A stretch of DNA of 18,780 nt. It comes from Maribacter sp. (GTDB lineage: Bacteria > Bacteroidota > Bacteroidia > Flavobacteriales > Flavobacteriaceae). The translations under genes were made by a program, and so were the position numbers. Positions 15,080 through 18,780 of the stretch are shown piece by piece. Position 1 is the stretch's first letter. Each line of letters begins with the position of its first letter. The notes beneath the pieces are model-generated. The model ran no database searches. It was not told the origin of the DNA and was given only the letters and a program-made list of their open reading frames with translations. The stretch is taken from positions 1 through 18,780 of the forward strand of contig JAHHKH010000115.1 in the NCBI GenBank assembly GCA_018679695.1, in the 5' to 3' direction.

Positions 15080-16111
15080 TTAAAAGATCATTTTCTTTTT
15101 TCTGACCAGCAACCATATCACTACGGGAGCGCCTACAATTGAGGTAATGGCATTAATAGGTAAAACATTGGCGGAGGTTGGCAATTGCGCTATGGTGTCA
15201 CAAATCAACATTAAAATGGCGCCATAAACCAGTACGGCAGGCACTAATACTTTATGATCGGTTGTATTGAAAATCTGTCTGGTCAAGTGGGGCACTGCTA
15301 ATCCTATGAAGGCAATGGGACCGGCATATGCGGTGATTGCGCCGGCTAAAAGGCCTGTTGCAATGATGATTATATATCTTGATTTTTTTAAATTGACTCC
15401 CATACTACGGGCATAGTTTTCCCCCAACAGTAACGAATTTAAAGGCTTAATAGCGATAATACTAAGAACTACCCCTATCAGCATAATGATGGTAAGAAGA
15501 AGTAATTGGTGCCAAGACAGATTTCCCACACTGCCAAATGACCAATAAATATATTGTTGCAGTTTTTCTGCATCAGTAAAGTATGAAAGAACACTTACGA
15601 TAGCCGCCGTTATGCTTCCAAACATGAGTCCGATAATCAACAAGGCCATGGTGTCCTTAATACGAAGTGCTACCACGACAACTATCAATAATACCAGAAA
15701 ACTGCCCATACTCGAAGCAATGGCCAAAGAGATATCGTTTATGATTCCAAAAGAAAAAATGCCAGAAAATAAGGTTGCCCCCATAATCAACAATGCAGCA
15801 CCCAAACTTGCACCTGAGCTAATTCCCAGGACAAACGGACCGGCTAATGGATTTCTAAAAAGGGTCTGCATTAGAAGACCGCTTAGGGCAAGACCACTGC
15901 CAACAAGAATAGCGGTAAAAGCCTTAGGGAAACGATAGTTCCATATGATATATTTCGAGGAATCGTTGGACAGTTCACCTCCAAAAATCGCACTAAAAGT
16001 CTCTTTTAAGGGAATAGAAACTGAACCCAAACTGATGTTCATTACAAAACATAAAAGAAGTGTGATGAACAGCAATAGGAAAGGGATTCTATATTTGGTA
16101 TTGCTTTCCAA
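15080..16111 (-). CDS. btuC: FecCD/BtuC-family ABC transporter permease
   Basis: A 343-aa, very hydrophobic protein with about 9-10 spans. Family motifs are SGLALSGLLMQTLFRNPLA and GISSGASLGAAL (about residues 75-105), the ATPase-coupling region LLLGENYARSMGV, GPIAFIGLAVPHLTR (about 265-280), and the ending LPINAITSIVGAPVVIWLLV. It forms the membrane channel as a homodimer for cobalamin or a siderophore. The start is a TTG that directly follows the TAA of the binding-protein gene, in the same reading frame; the next ATG (residue 24) would remove most of the first span, so the TTG is preferred. The gene ends with a lysine-rich tail (RKKKMIF). Confidence 0.92.
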   Translation of the reverse strand: MESNTKYRIPFLLLFITLLLCFVMNISLGSVSIPLKETFSAIFGGELSNDSSKYIIWNYRFPKAFTAILVGSGLALSGLLMQTLFRNPLAGPFVLGISSGASLGAALLIMGATLFSGIFSFGIINDISLAIASSMGSFLVLLIVVVVALRIKDTMALLIIGLMFGSITAAIVSVLSYFTDAEKLQQYIYWSFGSVGNLSWHQLLLLTIIMLIGVVLSIIAIKPLNSLLLGENYARSMGVNLKKSRYIIIIATGLLAGAITAYAGPIAFIGLAVPHLTRQIFNTTDHKVLVPAVLVYGAILMLICDTIAQLPTSANVLPINAITSIVGAPVVIWLLVRKKKMIF

Positions 16112-17257
16112 TTAGTTCAAGGGCTTAAAGAAGAATAGTTCATGTTCCGGTAATAGATTGGGATGAAAGATATGTATGAGATCTCTCAAAACCAAATCAG
16201 GTCGGTTAGGGGCGAGTTCATAATACAATAATCCGCCTGTTTCCCCTTTGGTTTTGGCAAAGGTGTAAATGTTTTTGGCCTTGAAAGCTTCAAATTGAAG
16301 GTAATGAATACTTGCATCCTGCATTTCTTGGTATGAGGTGAATTGTGAAGGGGATATCCAAAATTCGGTATTCTGCCCTTGGGCCAGAACACTCTCAATA
16401 CTTAAATTTAAACTACCTGTTTGATTGGTATGTGCCCATGGGTAATTGGCATTGGCATCCGCTAGAAATTTAGCGGCCCAACTTTTACCAGCTGGCAAGT
16501 ACCAAACATCCTTGTATAAAGCACCGCTTAATACCGTAGGTTGCTTTTTTGCCTTTTTAGCTAATGCCTTAGCCGTATTATATGAATTTGAAATTTCCTT
16601 AAAAATGCTGTCCGCCGTCCGTTCTTTTAAAAAGAATGGAGCAAAAAACTTAATCCATTCTGCTTTTCCCAATGGGGTTTCCTCTGTCCAATCACCATTA
16701 TAGACCACAGGAATGTTGGAGCGTTCCAAGGTTTCATAGGCCTTATTTTGACTATTGATGCTAAAACCGAATACGACTTCAGGGTTCAATGCAATGGCCA
16801 TTTCGGTATTGATCGATTCATTATTCCCCAACTCCTTCACCAGTCCTTCATCAATGCGTTTTCTGGTTTCCTTGGAGGATATATATTTTGTGTCAGGGAA
16901 CCCGACTAATTTATCGATTACACCAAGAGCCTCCAATGTAGGGATATGTGTTGTTGACGTAGCAACGATGTTGCTTATCGGTACATACACAACAGCATCG
17001 AATTCTTCTTTGTTCAATGTTATCGCAGCCAAGTTTTCCTTTGGAACAAGGGCATATTTAAAGGCTGTTTTTGCATCTGGCCAAGGAGATGAAACTTCGA
17101 TTACGGTTATCCCTGATGCCATTTTTTCGATAGTAAAGCCCTTGGCATATTCTATTGAGGCTGATTTTGTATTAGGAGTTGTAGGTAATGGTTCCTTTAT
17201 GTTCCCTTTACACGAAAGAAGGCACAAAATAATTGAAGTAATAAGGAAAGTTCTCAT
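16112..17257 (-). CDS. btuF: ABC transporter substrate-binding lipoprotein (BtuF/FecB-like)
   Basis: A 381-aa protein with a lipoprotein signal peptide: the hydrophobic segment LITSIILCLLSC ends in lipobox L13-L14-S15-C16, so it is probably anchored by Cys16. The periplasmic-binding fold (PF01497 type) is visible as ISNIVATSTTHIPTLEALGVIDKLVGFP, the connecting segment with ALNPEVVFGF and IPVVYNGDW, and the C-terminal lobe with GLLYYELAPNRPDLVLRDLIHIFHP. It is longer than E. coli BtuF (266 aa), as is usual for Bacteroidota members. It is the first gene of the importer operon; its stop codon abuts the permease start. Only a near-match -7 element (GATATTTG, 17294-17301, minus strand) is seen upstream, and no riboswitch lies on this strand. 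Confidence 0.9.
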   Translation of the reverse strand: MRTFLITSIILCLLSCKGNIKEPLPTTPNTKSASIEYAKGFTIEKMASGITVIEVSSPWPDAKTAFKYALVPKENLAAITLNKEEFDAVVYVPISNIVATSTTHIPTLEALGVIDKLVGFPDTKYISSKETRKRIDEGLVKELGNNESINTEMAIALNPEVVFGFSINSQNKAYETLERSNIPVVYNGDWTEETPLGKAEWIKFFAPFFLKERTADSIFKEISNSYNTAKALAKKAKKQPTVLSGALYKDVWYLPAGKSWAAKFLADANANYPWAHTNQTGSLNLSIESVLAQGQNTEFWISPSQFTSYQEMQDASIHYLQFEAFKAKNIYTFAKTKGETGGLLYYELAPNRPDLVLRDLIHIFHPNLLPEHELFFFKPLN

Positions 17258-17345
17258 TTGTTACTTGAATAGGACAAATACGATCAGTTGTTGCAAATAT
17301 CCTCGCAAGGTAACAAATGTCACTGTTTTGAATGCAGATGAATTT

Positions 17346-17353
17346 TACTTTTG
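17346..17353 (+). promoter_or_regulatory. -7 element (TACTTTTG) for the 41-aa peptide gene and probably the btuB leader
   Basis: TACTTTTG matches TAnnTTTG. A TTTG at 17327-17330 sits 15 bases upstream, slightly closer than the usual 17-23. The predicted start of transcription (about 17360) is only some 7 nt before the ATG at 17367. I find no comparable element between here and the riboswitch aptamer. Confidence 0.5.
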
Positions 17354-17366
17354 AAAAAAATCAAGT

Positions 17367-17492
17367 ATGCGTGACAGTTCCAATACAACAATATATATTA
17401 TAGCCGGGATTATTATACTTCACTTTGTGATTGGTTTTATTTGGTTGGCAATAAAACTTAGTAAGAAAAAAGAGGATAAATGGCATTTATAG
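17367..17492 (+). CDS. 41-aa single-span membrane peptide next to the B12 riboswitch
   Basis: A short ORF: ATG at 17367, TAG at 17490-17492. Polar N-terminus (MRDSSNTT), one hydrophobic segment of about 20 residues (9-29, Ile-rich, with GxxxL and FIWLA), then a basic tail (KLSKKKEDKWHL). The positive-inside rule puts the C-terminus in the cytoplasm. It has a TACTTTTG element just upstream and ends 13 nt before the first paired base of the cobalamin aptamer, so it probably shares a transcript with the riboswitch and btuB. I do not recognise a family. It could be a small subunit or chaperone of the B12 uptake system, a leader peptide, or an unrelated small protein; the clean membrane-peptide layout argues against chance. 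Confidence 0.55.
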   Translation: MRDSSNTTIYIIAGIIILHFVIGFIWLAIKLSKKKEDKWHL

Positions 17493-17505
17493 TTTAGTTT
17501 TAACC

Positions 17506-17731
17506 TGAATTTGGTTTTGTCACTTTCACGGTGGCCAAATTAAAAGGGAATCCAGTGAGAATCTGGAGCTGTTCCCGCAACTGTAAGTTTATGCCAAACC
17601 TAGCTGTCATTAAAGGTTTTTTTTGGTGCCTCTAGTATAAAAGAGGACGTTATTTACTTCATAGTCACTGTCCGATCAATGGATGGGAAGGCGAAATAAC
17701 GTTGAATAAGTCAGGAGACCTGCCAATTTCA
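17506..17731 (+). ncRNA. Cobalamin (B12) riboswitch upstream of btuB
   Basis: The core follows the cobalamin aptamer consensus: AAAGGGAA (17543-17550), GTGAGAATC and GGAGCTGTTCCCGCAACTGT (to about 17584), CACTGTCC with GGATGGGAAGGC (about 17665-17692), and the B12 box AAGTCAGGAGACCTGCC (17708-17724). A closing P1 helix can form between 17506-17514 and 17723-17731 with 8 of 9 pairs. A peripheral arm pairs ACGTTATTT (17648-17656) with AAATAACGT (17694-17702). Aptamers of this class bind adenosyl- or methylcobalamin and reduce expression of the downstream gene. Between the aptamer and the ATG at 17812 there is a 7-bp hairpin (17744-17750 with 17758-17764) without a proper T-run, so control is more likely at translation initiation than by termination. 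Confidence 0.95.
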
Positions 17732-17811
17732 AAACACATTGTTAAACTTTCGGGATAAAAGTTTTCGTATGATAAAAAACATACCACGCTCCCGTTTATT
17801 CATTTATTGAA

Positions 17812-18780
17812 ATGAACAAAAAAATCATGGGCTTAAGCACTGCCATATTGGCTTGTGCAGGTATTATTGCACAGGAATCACAGAGAGATTCAATTGAGAC
17901 CCAACGCTTGGAAGAGGTTGTCGTTAGCGATTCACGATTTCCTTTGAAAAGGGAAAATTCAGGAAAAACCGTCATTAAAATTGGAAGTGAAGAACTTCAG
18001 CGCAATCAAGGAAAATCGGCAGCCGAAATTATCAACACCCGAAGTGGTATTGAAATTGCGGGAAGCCGTGGCCGCGAAGGGGCAATTTTGGGTGTTTTCG
18101 CAAGAGGAGGAAGAGGTCGACAAGTACTGGTGCTGATTGATGGTGTTCGAGTCACTGACCCTTCGTCGTTCTCGCAAGAATATGATTTACGTTTGTTGTC
18201 AACAGCAAATATTGAATCTATCGAAATATTGAAAGGAGCGGCAAGTACATTATATGGTACCAATGCAGCCACCGCAGTTATCAATATCACCACTAAAAAG
18301 GTTTCTGAGCGGAAGTTGGCTTTGAATGTTCAGACTTCAATAGGAACGAATCAAACCAGTCAAGACCAAAACCATACAATTTCCCAAGCCTTTAATAGTG
18401 CTCAATTTGGGGGTACCTTGAATAACTTTAGTTACCAAGTTGGATTTTCAAACCGTTATTCCGACAACCTTTCAGCGCTGATAACACCCGAGAATCAAGA
18501 AGATTCGTATTCGCAGATAAATTCGGATATAAAAATAGGATATCGATTTTCAGATAAATTCAAGATTGGAGTTTATGCCAATCAAACAAAATTGAATACG
18601 GAATATGATGAGTCCTTTGGAATTTTTGATGCCAATTACCGCTTTTTAAGTAATCAAAAACGTGTTGGATTATCATCAGAGCTCAAATTCTTGAAAGGTT
18701 CATTGCATTTAAACATGGCCTACTCCAATTTCGATTCGGAAAATAAAAGTGCTTTTCCCAGTACTTTTAAAGGAGTGAAC
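17812..18780 (+). CDS. btuB: TonB-dependent outer-membrane receptor, BtuB-like (partial, runs off right edge)
   Basis: An open frame of 323 codons from the ATG at 17812 to the window end. A signal peptide (residues 1-20, ending IIAQ) leads straight into a TonB box-like segment (LEEVVVSD, 33-40) without a CarboxypepD_reg domain. The plug domain covers about 45-165: IINTRSGIEI, RGGRGRQVLVLIDGVRVTDP (98-117), IESIEILKGAASTLYGTNA and AVINITTKK. Alternating beta-barrel strands follow (YQVGFSNRYSDN, IKIGYRF, FKIGVYANQ). It would move cobalamin across the outer membrane using TonB-ExbBD energy. The cobalamin riboswitch immediately upstream is strong evidence for the substrate. The barrel C-terminus and any downstream genes lie outside the window. 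Confidence 0.93.
   Translation, partial: MNKKIMGLSTAILACAGIIAQESQRDSIETQRLEEVVVSDSRFPLKRENSGKTVIKIGSEELQRNQGKSAAEIINTRSGIEIAGSRGREGAILGVFARGGRGRQVLVLIDGVRVTDPSSFSQEYDLRLLSTANIESIEILKGAASTLYGTNAATAVINITTKKVSERKLALNVQTSIGTNQTSQDQNHTISQAFNSAQFGGTLNNFSYQVGFSNRYSDNLSALITPENQEDSYSQINSDIKIGYRFSDKFKIGVYANQTKLNTEYDESFGIFDANYRFLSNQKRVGLSSELKFLKGSLHLNMAYSNFDSENKSAFPSTFKGVN

Noticed and set aside
15095..15101. A-AAA-AAG slippery heptamer near the permease end (minus strand)
   Set aside because: It is in the right phase for a -1 shift, but that frame hits a TAA six codons later and does not enter the ATPase frame.
15612..15938. 108-codon frame antisense to the permease gene
   Set aside because: Opposite a canonical FecCD permease; the composition reflects the reverse complement of membrane-span codons.
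16755..17354. 199-codon open frame antisense to the binding-protein gene
   Set aside because: It lies almost wholly opposite btuF, whose lipobox and family motifs are clear. Its translation shows no family motif, so it is a shadow frame.
17958..18293. Minus-strand frames inside the btuB-like gene
   Set aside because: They are opposite the plug domain of the TonB-dependent receptor, whose motifs are unambiguous.

Overview
The window is an ordinary, densely packed chromosomal segment from a member of the Bacteroidota, most likely a (marine) Flavobacteriaceae. This rests on the low-to-moderate GC, the TAnnTTTG promoter elements with few Shine-Dalgarno sites, the type B ribosomal protein L31 next to a GlmU-like protein, the DUF4199 membrane protein, the short CarB, and a B12 locus with a TonB-dependent receptor. 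I see no tRNA, rRNA, CRISPR array, insertion sequence or prophage. No database search was run; all identifications come from reading motifs.

Left part (1-7119): a minus-strand pair (a polyprenol-phosphate-mannose-type GT2 glycosyltransferase cut by the left edge, and a DUF4199 protein) faces away from a plus-strand run: rpmE (L31 type B), a GlmU-like sugar nucleotidyltransferase/acyltransferase and mtaB (tRNA methylthiotransferase). mtaB converges, over a bidirectional hairpin terminator, with a small GNAT-like protein. Then come a plus-strand alpha/beta hydrolase and a membrane-anchored lytic transglycosylase, converging on a membrane TPR protein.

Middle (7120-14274): rpmH (L34, 52 aa) with a clear promoter and terminator, then carB encoding a CPSase large subunit without the C-terminal allosteric domain. 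Converging on carB is a tight minus-strand operon: rmuC, a 121-aa membrane-anchored protein, a hotdog acyl-CoA thioesterase and gnd. This Gnd lacks the NADP-type Asn-Arg-Ser/Thr motif and has Asp-Leu-Asp instead.

Right part (14275-18780): a vitamin B12 uptake locus. On the minus strand lies a three-gene ABC importer (lipoprotein binding protein, FecCD/BtuC permease, ATPase) with unusual gene junctions. Divergently lie a 41-aa single-span membrane peptide gene, a cobalamin riboswitch (aptamer about 17506-17731) and the 5' end of a BtuB-like TonB-dependent receptor that runs off the right edge. Together these would carry cobalamin across both membranes, with the riboswitch shutting off receptor synthesis when cobalamin is plentiful.

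The most interesting points are the importer operon's start codons (in-frame TAA-TTG at btuF/btuC; no ATG/GTG/TTG at the expected ATPase start), the membrane peptide gene that seems to share a transcript with the riboswitch, and the cofactor-site change in Gnd. I do not see a clearly new multi-gene system here.
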